From Thermobifida alba (GTDB lineage Bacteria > Actinomycetota > Actinomycetes > Streptosporangiales > Streptosporangiaceae): DNA of 64,000 nt. Both the position numbers and the translations under genes were made by a program. Where the stretch lies: assembly GCF_023208015.1 (NCBI RefSeq), contig NZ_CP051627.1:3109501-3173500 (forward strand), written 5' to 3'. The stretch's first letter is position 1. Every line of letters begins with the position of its first letter. Of this stretch, positions 56,535 through 64,000 are shown piece by piece. The notes under the pieces were generated by a model. That model worked only from the letters and a program-made list of their open reading frames with translations, made no database searches and had not been told where the DNA came from.

Positions 56535-56835
56535 GCACGCAGGCACAGCGCAGGCCCGCCCCCCGAGCCGGAGGATTCCGGGGGCGTCGCGGCACAGAAG
56601 GTCAACTGCCCGTCTCACGCCCGTGCGGGGTGTTCGGGGCCGGGGCTTCCCGGTCGAACACCCCGCACGGGTGTCTGCGTCCCCCGGGCCGGGGCCCGGA
56701 GGGGACGACGGCGTCGACGCGGCCTCGGAGGGGGCCGTCCGGTGCCGGCAGGACCCCGTCCCGGGCCGATCAGCATCCGCCCGGGTCGGCCCCGGCACGC
56801 GTCCGGAGGCCCGGCCGGGAACGGGGCAGCGCCGG
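56535..56835. other. Convergent intergenic region with terminator (301 bp)
   Basis: Between the PLDc_N gene and ccsB there is no convincing gene. The only strong element is the hairpin at 56621-56670. Confidence 0.6.
56621..56670. terminator. Bidirectional hairpin terminator
   Basis: CCGTGCGGGGTGTTCG (56621-56636) pairs perfectly with 56655-56670 over 16 bp, with an 18-base loop. It can serve both converging transcripts. Confidence 0.65.
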
Positions 56836-57828
56836 TCAGGCGTAGCTGTGCAGCCCGCTGAACAGGTAGTTCACCCCAAAGAAGTTGAACAGCAGGCAGC
56901 CGAAGCCGATCAGGCTGATCCACGCGGCCTTCTTGCCCTGCCAGCCCGCCGTGGCACGGGCGTGCAGGTACGCGGCGTAGACGACCCAGGTGATGAAGGA
57001 CCACACCTCCTTGGGGTCCCAGCCCCAGTAGCGGCCCCACGCCTCGTCCGCCCAGATCGCCCCGGCGATGACACCGAAGGTCCACAGCGGGAAGGCCAGC
57101 ACGATCATGCGGTGCGCGACCCGGTCCAGCAGTTCGGCGCTGGGCAGCTTGGCGGCGATGGCGCTGACCTGCTCCCCCAGGGCCTTCCTGGCTTCGGTAC
57201 GGTGGGCCACCAGGTAGGTGATGGTCGCCGATCCCGAGACCATGAACGCGCCGGTGGCCAGGATCAGCGCGGAGACGTGGATGGCGATCCAGTAGGAGTC
57301 CAGCGCCGGGACCACCGGTCCGCTCTCCGAGTACAGCCAGCGGACCGCGATACCGAGCAGCAGCAGCACCGGCACCAGCACGAACGCGCCGAGGTAGTGG
57401 GCCCGGTAGCGGAGGGCCGCGAACAGGAACGCCGCCACCCCGCACAGGCAGATCGCGATGACGAACTCGAACATGTTGCCCCACGGCCAGCGGTCCGCCG
57501 CCAGGCCGCGGGTGACGATCTGGGCCAGGTTGAGCAGCAGGCCCACGACCGTCACGGCCATGCCGACCTTGCCGAGGAAATGCCGGGACGCCTTGGCCTC
57601 GGGCTCCCGCTCGCGCAGGTTCACCCGCACGCCGTCGCCGCTCTCCCCGTCCTCCGCGCCGACCGCGACCAGACGGGTGCCCTTCAGGGACTCACGGCGC
57701 CCGTAGGCCGCTTCGAACACGAAGAGGAACAGGGCGACCGCGTAGACCACGATCATCCAGAGGACCAGATTGTCGCTGAGGTCTGACAGCGCGGGATCGA
57801 CCGCGCCGTCCGCAGCGAGAACATGCAC
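56836..57828 (-). CDS. ccsB: Cytochrome c biogenesis protein CcsB/ResC
   Basis: This 330-residue membrane protein is the haem-handling partner of ResB in System II cytochrome c maturation. About eight transmembrane helices surround the tryptophan-rich motif WGRYWGWDPKEVWSFITW, and conserved histidines flank it (IAIHVSALI, HARATAGW, VAHRMIVLA). Start is GTG 57828 with AAGGAG six bases upstream. It follows resB by three bases. Confidence 0.93.
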   Translation of the reverse strand: MHVLAADGAVDPALSDLSDNLVLWMIVVYAVALFLFVFEAAYGRRESLKGTRLVAVGAEDGESGDGVRVNLREREPEAKASRHFLGKVGMAVTVVGLLLNLAQIVTRGLAADRWPWGNMFEFVIAICLCGVAAFLFAALRYRAHYLGAFVLVPVLLLLGIAVRWLYSESGPVVPALDSYWIAIHVSALILATGAFMVSGSATITYLVAHRTEARKALGEQVSAIAAKLPSAELLDRVAHRMIVLAFPLWTFGVIAGAIWADEAWGRYWGWDPKEVWSFITWVVYAAYLHARATAGWQGKKAAWISLIGFGCLLFNFFGVNYLFSGLHSYA

Positions 57829-57831
57829 CGC

Positions 57832-59415
57832 TTACTCCTTCTCCATGTCTGCCTGGCGGTCTGACCGCCGCAGTCGCCGGTTCAACTGGGTGGTCAGCTC
57901 GTGGAACCGCCGCAGGGGTGCGGTCCCCCCGGTCTTGACGAGTCCTCCGACCTCGACCACGGTCCGTCCGTCCTCTCCCCGGCGGGCGCGGATCCATGTC
58001 CGCCGGGGCTGCACGAACAGGGTGCACAGCAGTCCCAGCACCGCCGCGACCGCGCTGGCCAGCGCGTAGGGCCGGGCGGGGTCACTGGTGACCTGGAGAC
58101 TGATGTAGTCGCGGTAGCCGGTGAACTCGATGGTGGCGCCGTCGGGCAGCTCCCAGCTGTCGCCCACGGCCAGCGGCGGGGAGTCCCCCACCTCCTCCAT
58201 CCGCTGGGTGTGCAGCTGGTACACCGACTGGGGGTTGCCGCTGTCCAGGCCCAGGTCGCCGACGAAGCCCTTGAGCACCACCATCGGGTTGCGCGCGTCC
58301 GGGAAGTCCGAGACGAGGTCGCCGCTGTCGTCGGTGGCCGCCGACGGGAGGAACACACCGGTGAAGCCGAGCTGTTCGGGGGCGATGTCGGGCACCTTCA
58401 CCACTCCGTCGGAGGTGAAGTTGCCGTCCCCTCGGTCCAGGAACGGCACCGCCTGGTCGAAGACCACCCGCCCGTCGGCGTCGGTGACCCGGAAGGTCGG
58501 GGCGTAGCCGTGGCCCAGCAGGTAGACCTGCGCGCCGTCCACCCGGAGCGGGTGGTTGACCGCCAGGACGTGGGTCCGCTCCGGCTCCTCGGGGCTCTCC
58601 CGGTAGGTGACGTCGGCGCGGTAGCTCTCGGCCTGGCCGGTCATGCCGCCGTCCTCGACGAAGGAGGCCTCGAAGTCGTCGAGCCGCATCCAGAACGGCT
58701 GGATGGCGGCCGGATCCACCGCGGTGCCCGGATGGAAGGCGTCGTAGGAGGTCAGCGTGTTGGCGAACGCGTCCCCCTCGACGAGGAGCATGTTGCCCCG
58801 GTAGCCGAAGAAGGAGCCGCACGCCAGCGACACCAGCAGCCCCAGCAGCGACAGGTGGAAGACGACGTTGCCGGTCTCGCGCAGGTAGCCGGTCTCGGCC
58901 GACAGCGAGTCGCCGTGGTCGGCGATCCGGTGCCCCTTGAGCAGCTCCCGGGCCTCGGCCAGCACCTGTTCGGGAGCGGCGTCGACCTCAAGGGTCGCCG
59001 AGTACGGCATCCGGTCGAGACGGCGCGGCGTCCTCGGCGGCCGGGCGCGCATCAGCCGGTAGTGGGCCGCGGCCCGCGGCAGCACGCACCCCGCCAGCGA
59101 GATGAACAGCAGCAGGTAGATCGCCGAGTACCAGGGCGAGGCGTAGACGTCGAACAGGAAGAGCCGGTCCAGGACCGGAGCGAGGTCGGGGTTCTCCAGG
59201 TAGTAGTTCTGGACCTGTTCGACGCTGACTGCGCGCTGGGGCAGCAGCGACCCCGGGATCGCCCCCAGGGCGAGCAGGAACAGCAGGACGAGCGCGGTGC
59301 GCATGGAGGTCAGCACGCGCCAGGCCCAGCGCGCCCACCCCAGAGGGGAGAGCGCGGGCGCGGAGGGCTCGGTCCTGGGCGGTTCGGTCACCGTGCTCGG
59401 TCGGCTTGAGGTCAC
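57832..59415 (-). CDS. resB: Cytochrome c biogenesis protein ResB
   Basis: This 527-residue protein has four transmembrane helices around a large extracytoplasmic domain, and delivers haem to apocytochromes with CcsB. The N terminus WRVLTSMRTALVLLFLLALGAIPGSLLPQR and VFHLSLLGLLVSLACGSFFGYRG are typical. GTG 59415 is taken as start; the longer upstream frame overlaps ccdA. Order is resA-ccdA-resB-ccsB. Confidence 0.92.
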   Translation of the reverse strand: MTSSRPSTVTEPPRTEPSAPALSPLGWARWAWRVLTSMRTALVLLFLLALGAIPGSLLPQRAVSVEQVQNYYLENPDLAPVLDRLFLFDVYASPWYSAIYLLLFISLAGCVLPRAAAHYRLMRARPPRTPRRLDRMPYSATLEVDAAPEQVLAEARELLKGHRIADHGDSLSAETGYLRETGNVVFHLSLLGLLVSLACGSFFGYRGNMLLVEGDAFANTLTSYDAFHPGTAVDPAAIQPFWMRLDDFEASFVEDGGMTGQAESYRADVTYRESPEEPERTHVLAVNHPLRVDGAQVYLLGHGYAPTFRVTDADGRVVFDQAVPFLDRGDGNFTSDGVVKVPDIAPEQLGFTGVFLPSAATDDSGDLVSDFPDARNPMVVLKGFVGDLGLDSGNPQSVYQLHTQRMEEVGDSPPLAVGDSWELPDGATIEFTGYRDYISLQVTSDPARPYALASAVAAVLGLLCTLFVQPRRTWIRARRGEDGRTVVEVGGLVKTGGTAPLRRFHELTTQLNRRLRRSDRQADMEKE

Positions 59416-59417
59416 TG

Positions 59418-60230
59418 CTAGATCACCGTTGTGAAGTTCGCGGTCCAGCCCTGCATGACGGCGGTGACACCGGTCCACAGACCGGTGACCAGGAGCAGTC
59501 CCACCACGACCAGCATCGCGCCGCCCACGGCGGTGACGAGCCGGTAGTGGCGCTTGACCCAGTCGAAGGCGCCCAGGGCCCGGCGGTAGAGCAGGGAGGC
59601 CAGGACGAACGGCAGTCCCAGGCCCAGGCAGTAGCTCAGCGACAGCAGCGCCCCCCGGGCGACGCTGCCCTCCATGAAGGCCAGGGACTGCACGGCCGCC
59701 AGGGTCGGCCCGATGCACGGGGTCCAGCCCAGACCGAACAGCACGCCCAGCAGCGGGGCCCCGGCCAGGCCGGCGCCGGGCAGCCGGTGGATGCGGAACT
59801 CGCGGTTGAAGCCGGGGACGAGCCCCATGAACGCCAGCCCCAGCACGACGGTCACCGCGCCGAGGACACGGGTGATGGCCTCGGAGTGGTCGAGCAGCAG
59901 TCCGCCGACGCCGCCGACGAACACCCCGACGGACACGAAGACCGCGCTGAAGCCCGCGATGAACAGCAGGCTCCCGACGAGCATGGTCCACCGCCGGGAG
60001 ACCATGAGGTCGTCGACCGTGGTGACCTTCGCGGTGCCGTCGCCCGCGTCGGTGCGGACCTCGCCGCGGCTGTGCGCGGCGATGTCGGCCCCGGTCAGTC
60101 CGGTCACGTAGGACAGGTACCCGGGCACGAGCGGCAGCACGCACGGGGACAGGAAGGAGACCAGGCCGGCGGCCGTGGCCAGCGGGACGGCGAGGAGGAG
60201 GGAGCCGGAGAGGACGGTTTCGGCGATCAC
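59418..60230 (-). CDS. ccdA: Thiol-disulfide transport protein CcdA
   Basis: This 270-residue membrane protein moves electrons from thioredoxin to ResA. Six or so transmembrane helices carry the two key cysteines, one in SFLSPCVLPLVPGYLSYVTG and one in GWTPCIGPTLAAVQSLA. A hydrophilic insert (DIAAHSRGEVRTDAGDGT) follows the first helix. GTG 60230 overlaps the resA stop by four bases. Confidence 0.94.
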   Translation of the reverse strand: MIAETVLSGSLLLAVPLATAAGLVSFLSPCVLPLVPGYLSYVTGLTGADIAAHSRGEVRTDAGDGTAKVTTVDDLMVSRRWTMLVGSLLFIAGFSAVFVSVGVFVGGVGGLLLDHSEAITRVLGAVTVVLGLAFMGLVPGFNREFRIHRLPGAGLAGAPLLGVLFGLGWTPCIGPTLAAVQSLAFMEGSVARGALLSLSYCLGLGLPFVLASLLYRRALGAFDWVKRHYRLVTAVGGAMLVVVGLLLVTGLWTGVTAVMQGWTANFTTVI

Positions 60231-60844
60231 GGGGAATCAGCGTCCTCGGCGGCGACCGTGCCGACCAGGTCGGTGAGCTCCCGGTAGTCGGTGGCGCCGA
60301 TGACCCGGGCGGCGATGCGGCCCTGCCGGTCGATGACCAGCGTGCTGGGGATGGCCTGCGGCGGGACGGTGTCGCGGAACGCCTGCGGGATCTCGCCCGG
60401 CTGGTCGTACAGGCTCGGGTAGCCGACCTCGTTGTTGCGTTCGAACGCCTGCGCGGAGGTGAGGTTGTCCTTGATGTTGACGCCGAGGAAGCGCACCCCC
60501 TCGTCCGCGTGCTCGGCGCTGACCTCGTTGAGGACCGGGGTCTCGGCCCGGCACGGCGCGCACCAGCTGGCCCAGAAGTTCACCACCACGACGTCGCCGG
60601 AGTAGTCGGCGAGGCTGACCGGATCGCCGTCCAGTGTCTCGCCCTCGACCCGGGGGGCCGGTTCCCGTTCCGCGGCGGGGAACAGGGTGCTGGATCCGTC
60701 TCCCGAGATGTAGCGGTCGTCCTCGCTGGCCGCTCCGGTGTCGACCTTTCCGGCGCAGCCGACCAGGGCGGCCAGAACCGCCACGGCGGCGACACCGCGC
60801 AGCACGGCAGCGCGCACTCGGGGGCCTGGACTGGTGAAGGGCAT
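60227..60844 (-). CDS. resA: ResA/TlpA-type thioredoxin lipoprotein
   Basis: This 205-residue protein reduces the haem-binding cysteines of apocytochrome c. It has a signal peptide with a lipobox (LVGC, near residue 30) and a thioredoxin fold with active site WASWCAPCRAE and IPSTLVID. It is first in the four-gene operon resA-ccdA-resB-ccsB. Confidence 0.93.
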   Translation of the reverse strand: MPFTSPGPRVRAAVLRGVAAVAVLAALVGCAGKVDTGAASEDDRYISGDGSSTLFPAAEREPAPRVEGETLDGDPVSLADYSGDVVVVNFWASWCAPCRAETPVLNEVSAEHADEGVRFLGVNIKDNLTSAQAFERNNEVGYPSLYDQPGEIPQAFRDTVPPQAIPSTLVIDRQGRIAARVIGATDYRELTDLVGTVAAEDADSP

Positions 60845-60997
60845 CGCGGAAGAACCTCGTCAGCGGGATGCGGTGGAGAAAGCATCAACAACGACGAAGT
60901 GTAGTAGACGCCCGGGAGGCCACGTCGGGGGCCCGTGGGTACCGTCCGCAGGAGCACGCAGGGGCGATGCCCCGCACCGCCCCCGAGCATCCGTGGC

Positions 60998-61201
60998 TCA
61001 GCCCGCCTGGACGAACGCCTCGCGGAGGTAGTCGTGCACGGCCCGCTCCGGCACCCGGTAGGAGCGCCCCACCCGGATGGCCGGCAGCGTCCCGGAGTGC
61101 ACCATTCGGTAGACCGTCATCTTGGAGACCCGCATGATCGCGGCCACCTCGGCCACGGTCAGGAACCTCACCTCTCCCAGCGAACCCTTGCTCCCGCTCA
61201 T
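60998..61201 (-). CDS. BldC-like/excisionase-type helix-turn-helix protein
   Basis: This 67-residue winged-helix protein reads FLTVAEVAAIMRVSKMTVYRMVHSGTLPAIRVGRSYRVPERAVHDYLREAF, the pattern of small MerR/excisionase-like DNA-binding proteins. It is related to BldC but diverges at the wing. It is conserved and unlinked to phage genes in actinomycetes, so a chromosomal regulatory role is more likely than excision. ATG 61201 (MSGSKGSLGEVRFL) is the conserved start. Confidence 0.88.
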   Translation of the reverse strand: MSGSKGSLGEVRFLTVAEVAAIMRVSKMTVYRMVHSGTLPAIRVGRSYRVPERAVHDYLREAFVQAG

Positions 61202-61499
61202 GTCCTGACGCTCTCTTTCCCGGACGTGCGCCCGCGTCCCTGCCTGCCTCGCGTACCGGCCTCCCACGCCGCGCCCGGTCGCGCTCGTGTCTCACCCGAC
61301 AACTTCCGATCCGTCTGTTCTCAGAGTAAATCCCGGGTCACGTCATGAGAAGAGCGGTTTTCGCCCGCCGCCCGGCGGCGGGACGGCAGGCGGCGGCGGA
61401 GGTTTGAGACATGGGTACGAGGCCCAGGCACCGGGACGGCCCCGTCGTGAGCTGCGTTTTTCGTCCGGCGGACCGGTGGCCGGGACCCGGAAACGGTTT
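61202..61499. other. Intergenic region (298 bp)
   Basis: Between the HTH gene and the putative phosphatase gene I see only GC-rich hairpins such as CCCGCCG/CGGCGGG near 61366-61382 and no gene. Confidence 0.5.
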
Positions 61500-62297
61500 T
61501 CAGACCAGTCCGGCCCGATGAATCACGTAGTCCGAAAGCGGACGGTAGTCGTCAGGTTGGTATCCGTCGTCGAGGGGCACCGTGACGTGAAGTTTTCCTT
61601 CGTGTTCTCCCAGGAAGAGCGCAGGATCGTTACTGTCGGCGAAACCGACGGTCGCCACTCCGGCCTCGCCCGCCGCGCCCGCGAAGCCGTGGTCGGCGAT
61701 GACCAACTGCGGCCACGGTGTGCCCTCCTCCGTCAGGCGGGCCAGTGCCGCGCGCATCGCGAAGGGGTGGTGGCTGTGCCTGGGGTCGTTGCCGTCCACC
61801 ACCATGCCCACCTCGTCGCGCCAGACCAGGATGCGGCGGGTCGGGGGGTACTCCCCGGAGACGTCGTAGGAGTATCCGGCGGCGGCGGTGACCACCTCGC
61901 ACCCGTGCCCGGCGAGCAGGTCCTTCCAGGTCCGGTAGAGCTCGCCCAGGTTCTTGGGGTGCCCCGTGGCGACCATGACGCGCTCACGGTCGCGCGCGGC
62001 CCTGGCCAGCCGGTCGGCCACCGTCTCCAGGGCGTCCACGGTGCGGTCGGGGTCGATGGTGTCGATCCCCCACAGGTAGCTCTCGTCCGCGACGACGCCG
62101 CAGCGTTTGGACATGAGCGCGAGGACGTCGGAGAACGTCCACTCCCGGGAGAAGGTCAGTCCGAACTGGTGGTAGGGGTCTCCCTGGACCAGCCGCCGGT
62201 AGTGCTTGAGGTTGTTCTGTCTCGGGGTGTTGACCTGACCGGCGATGCCGGTGCGCACGAGGTGGTCGATGAGCTCCGCGCGGGAGGGCGGCGTCAC
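61500..62297 (-). CDS. Conserved actinobacterial protein, putative phosphatase
   Basis: This 265-residue protein has TPRQNNLKHYRRLVQGDPYHQFGL near its N terminus, RVMVATGHPKNLGELYRTW, VGMVVDGNDPRHSHHPFAMRAAL and VIADHGFAGAAG. It matches a widely conserved actinobacterial family usually labelled phosphatase; the His/Asp-rich blocks suggest metal binding, but the activity is not evident from sequence. GTG 62297 has AAGGGGG eight bases upstream and is preferred to ATG 62324. Confidence 0.65.
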   Translation of the reverse strand: MTPPSRAELIDHLVRTGIAGQVNTPRQNNLKHYRRLVQGDPYHQFGLTFSREWTFSDVLALMSKRCGVVADESYLWGIDTIDPDRTVDALETVADRLARAARDRERVMVATGHPKNLGELYRTWKDLLAGHGCEVVTAAAGYSYDVSGEYPPTRRILVWRDEVGMVVDGNDPRHSHHPFAMRAALARLTEEGTPWPQLVIADHGFAGAAGEAGVATVGFADSNDPALFLGEHEGKLHVTVPLDDGYQPDDYRPLSDYVIHRAGLV

Positions 62298-62423
62298 GGG
62301 TAGGACCCCCTTGTTTCTCACCAATGCCAGTATTCCGACAATTGCGGATCATCCCGGCGATGTCGTACCCCGTTCACACGGTGGCGAACTCTTCCCCGGC
62401 CCGACGTCCGCTGGCGGGGCCCG

Positions 62424-63602
62424 TCACAGCATCGGGTCGATGCCGTGGCAGGGGAACACCGCCGTGCGGGTGGCCCGAATCGCGCGGTCCACCGCGTCCG
62501 CCGGGTCGAAGCCCGCCTCGAACGGGGTGTAGTCGGCCTTCCGCCCGTCGGTCATGTGCAGGGGGGCGACCTCGCCGGTGCGCTGCTTGACGAACTCGTG
62601 CCACTCGTCGGGGGTGCGGCTGTCGGGGTCGATCGGACGGCCCGCCGCCTGCGCCAGCAGGTGGCTCCAGGCCCGCGGCACCACCTGCACGAGTTCGTAT
62701 CCGCCGCCGCCGAGCAGCACCCAGCGCCCCGCGGCGGTCTCCTTGGCCAGTTCGTGCAGGGCCTCGTAGGTGCGGCGCTGCCCGTCCAGGCTGAGCGTCA
62801 GGTTGGCCAGCGGGTCGAGCGTGTGGGTGTCGCAGCCCTGCTGGGTGACCAGCACCTCCGGCTGGAACTCGCGCAGCAGCGGCGGCACGACGGCGTGGAA
62901 GGCACGCAGCCACATGGCGTCGTTGGTGCCCGCGGGCAGCGCCACGTTGACCGCGTACCCCTCGGCGTCGGGGCCGCCGATCTCCTCCGGGTAGCCGGTG
63001 CCGGGAAACAGCGTCAGCGGGGACTCGTGCAGGCTGATGGTCAGCACCCGGGGGTCGTTGTAGAACATCTCCTGCACCCCGTCGCCGTGGTGGACGTCCA
63101 CGTCGACGTAGGCGACCCGCTTGGCGCCCTGCTCCAGCAGCCAGGCGATGGCCACCGCCGCGTCGTTGTACACGCAGAAGCCCCACGCCTTCTTGGGCAT
63201 GGCGTGGTGCAGGCCGCCCGCGATGTTCGCCCCGTGCTCGGCCTCCCCGGTCCACACCGCGCGCGCCGCCGCCACGGAGGCGCCCGCGATCAGCGCGGAC
63301 GCCTCGTGCATGTTGGCGAAGACCGGGTTGTCGAGGGTCCCCAGGGAGTAGGTCTCGTCGGGTTGGAGGGTCTGTCCGGCCCGCTTGACGGCGGCGATGT
63401 AGTCGCGGTCGTGGACGAGTTCCAGCAGCGCCTCGTCAGCCGGCTCGACCGGCGCGAAGGAGACGCCGGGCGCGTCGAAGACCCCGAGCCGGCGGCAGAG
63501 GTCCATCGTCAGCTCGACCCGGACGGGCGCGAGCGGGTGCTGCGGCCCGAAGTTGTAGCCGACCAGCCCGTCGTCCCATGCGATACGCAGCGAACAGGCC
63601 AT
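62424..63602 (-). CDS. acuC: AcuC-type class II histone deacetylase-like enzyme
   Basis: This 392-residue zinc amidohydrolase of the arginase/deacetylase fold shows GGLHHAMPKKAWGFCVYND, the zinc-site VDVDVHHGDGVQEMFYND and the LGGGGYELVQVVPRAW close. In Bacillus, AcuC deacetylates and reactivates acetyl-CoA synthetase. Start ATG 63602 follows GGGAGG; an ATG 12 codons earlier has no such site. No acetyl-CoA synthetase gene is nearby. Confidence 0.9.
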   Translation of the reverse strand: MACSLRIAWDDGLVGYNFGPQHPLAPVRVELTMDLCRRLGVFDAPGVSFAPVEPADEALLELVHDRDYIAAVKRAGQTLQPDETYSLGTLDNPVFANMHEASALIAGASVAAARAVWTGEAEHGANIAGGLHHAMPKKAWGFCVYNDAAVAIAWLLEQGAKRVAYVDVDVHHGDGVQEMFYNDPRVLTISLHESPLTLFPGTGYPEEIGGPDAEGYAVNVALPAGTNDAMWLRAFHAVVPPLLREFQPEVLVTQQGCDTHTLDPLANLTLSLDGQRRTYEALHELAKETAAGRWVLLGGGGYELVQVVPRAWSHLLAQAAGRPIDPDSRTPDEWHEFVKQRTGEVAPLHMTDGRKADYTPFEAGFDPADAVDRAIRATRTAVFPCHGIDPML

Positions 63603-63693
63603 ACGCCCTCCCGTCAGTGGCGGTGTTCCACACCACATTAGTTGACGGGAAACGCCCGGGTTCGCGGGGATCGCCCCGTCCGCCCGGGCCGGC

Positions 63694-64000
63694 TCAGCCC
63701 TCGGACAGTTCGGCGCTCCGTCTGCGCGCGGCCTCGACCGCGTCGGTCAGGGCGCTGCGCACCCCGTGGCGTTCCAGCTCCCGCAGCGCGGCGGCGGTGG
63801 TCCCGCCGGGCGAGGTGACGGCCTCGCGCAGCAGGACGGGGTGCTCGCCGGAGTCGCGCAGCATCGCCGCGGAGCCCGCCGCGGTCTGCGCGACCAGCCG
63901 CTCGGCGGTCGGCCGCGGCAGCCCCATGAGCACACCGGCCTCGATCATCGCCTCGGCGACGAGGTAGAAGTAGGCCGGTCCGCTGCCGGACAGCGCGGTG
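63694..64000 (-). CDS. proC: Pyrroline-5-carboxylate reductase (3' part)
   Basis: The gene runs off the right edge, so only the C-terminal 101 residues are present. TALSGSGPAYFYLVAEAMIEAGVLMGLPR and AVTSPGGTTAAALRELERHGVRSALTDAV are diagnostic of ProC, which makes proline from pyrroline-5-carboxylate with NAD(P)H. These are the dimer/active-site helices. It follows in the same direction as acuC, 91 bp apart. Confidence 0.93.
   Translation of the reverse strand, partial: TALSGSGPAYFYLVAEAMIEAGVLMGLPRPTAERLVAQTAAGSAAMLRDSGEHPVLLREAVTSPGGTTAAALRELERHGVRSALTDAVEAARRRSAELSEG

Noticed and set aside
60998-61201. Phage excisionase marking a prophage or integrated plasmid
   Set aside because: No integrase, phage or plasmid gene is near; the protein matches a conserved chromosomal HTH family of actinomycetes.

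Overview
The window is GC-rich (roughly 70 percent by eye) chromosomal DNA from an actinomycete. Signs of this are the GTG starts, a BldC orthologue, menaquinone genes, KorAB, and a tRNA-Trp/secE/nusG/rplKAJ block of the kind seen in Streptomyces and its relatives. I suspect a Nocardiopsaceae-type organism (Thermobifida or Nocardiopsis), but that is inference from gene order. Most genes are housekeeping. The one clearly accessory stretch is about 11.0-20.7 kb.

Left part (1-10.96 kb): on the minus strand lie tRNA-Trp, secE, nusG, rplK, rplA, a lipoprotein gene and rplJ with a long attenuator-like leader. Next come a class I aminotransferase and an adenosine-deaminase-family enzyme (+), and a UPF0016/GDT1 manganese transporter gene behind a yybP-ykoY-type Mn riboswitch (-). 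The block ends with murB, two MaoC/HadA-HadB-type dehydratase genes, rpmG, tRNA-Met and tRNA-Thr (all -).

Accessory part (10.96-20.9 kb), between tRNA-Thr and tRNA-Tyr: a Rad50/RecF-like ATPase with a CxxC hook, a 1446-residue MukB-like SMC of the TIGR02680 family, a DUF2398 protein and only the C-terminal half of a DUF2397 protein. The last three are components of the type II-like Wadjet (JetABCD) plasmid-defence system, but JetD is not seen and the DUF2397 gene has lost its 5' half. A SnoaL-cupin fusion gene follows.

Middle (21-36.7 kb): yajQ, htpX, korAB (2-oxoglutarate:ferredoxin oxidoreductase), an NAD-binding protein, a Gln/Tyr-rich protein, two GNAT acetyltransferases and a TipA-like MerR regulator with a textbook operator. 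Then come a potassium-channel-like protein, an ECF41 sigma factor with its own consensus promoter plus a linked FAD oxidoreductase, msrA, rarD, a PRC/DUF2382 protein and a polyprenyl diphosphate synthase.

Respiratory block (35.6-55.1 kb, minus strand): menG, a geranylgeranyl-reductase-family gene (MenJ-like), the complete 14-gene nuoA-N operon and the polyprenyl synthase. Quinone synthesis and NADH:menaquinone oxidoreductase are therefore encoded together. A perfect Rex operator lies ahead of the menJ-like gene, and a near-consensus DtxR/IdeR iron box lies inside the first codons of nuoC.

Right part (55.1-64 kb): a DUF4229 membrane protein, bldC, a PLDc_N membrane protein, the System II cytochrome c maturation operon (resA-ccdA-resB-ccsB), a second BldC-like HTH protein, a conserved putative phosphatase, an AcuC-type deacetylase and the 3' part of proC. 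No rRNA, CRISPR array, transposase or integrase was seen.
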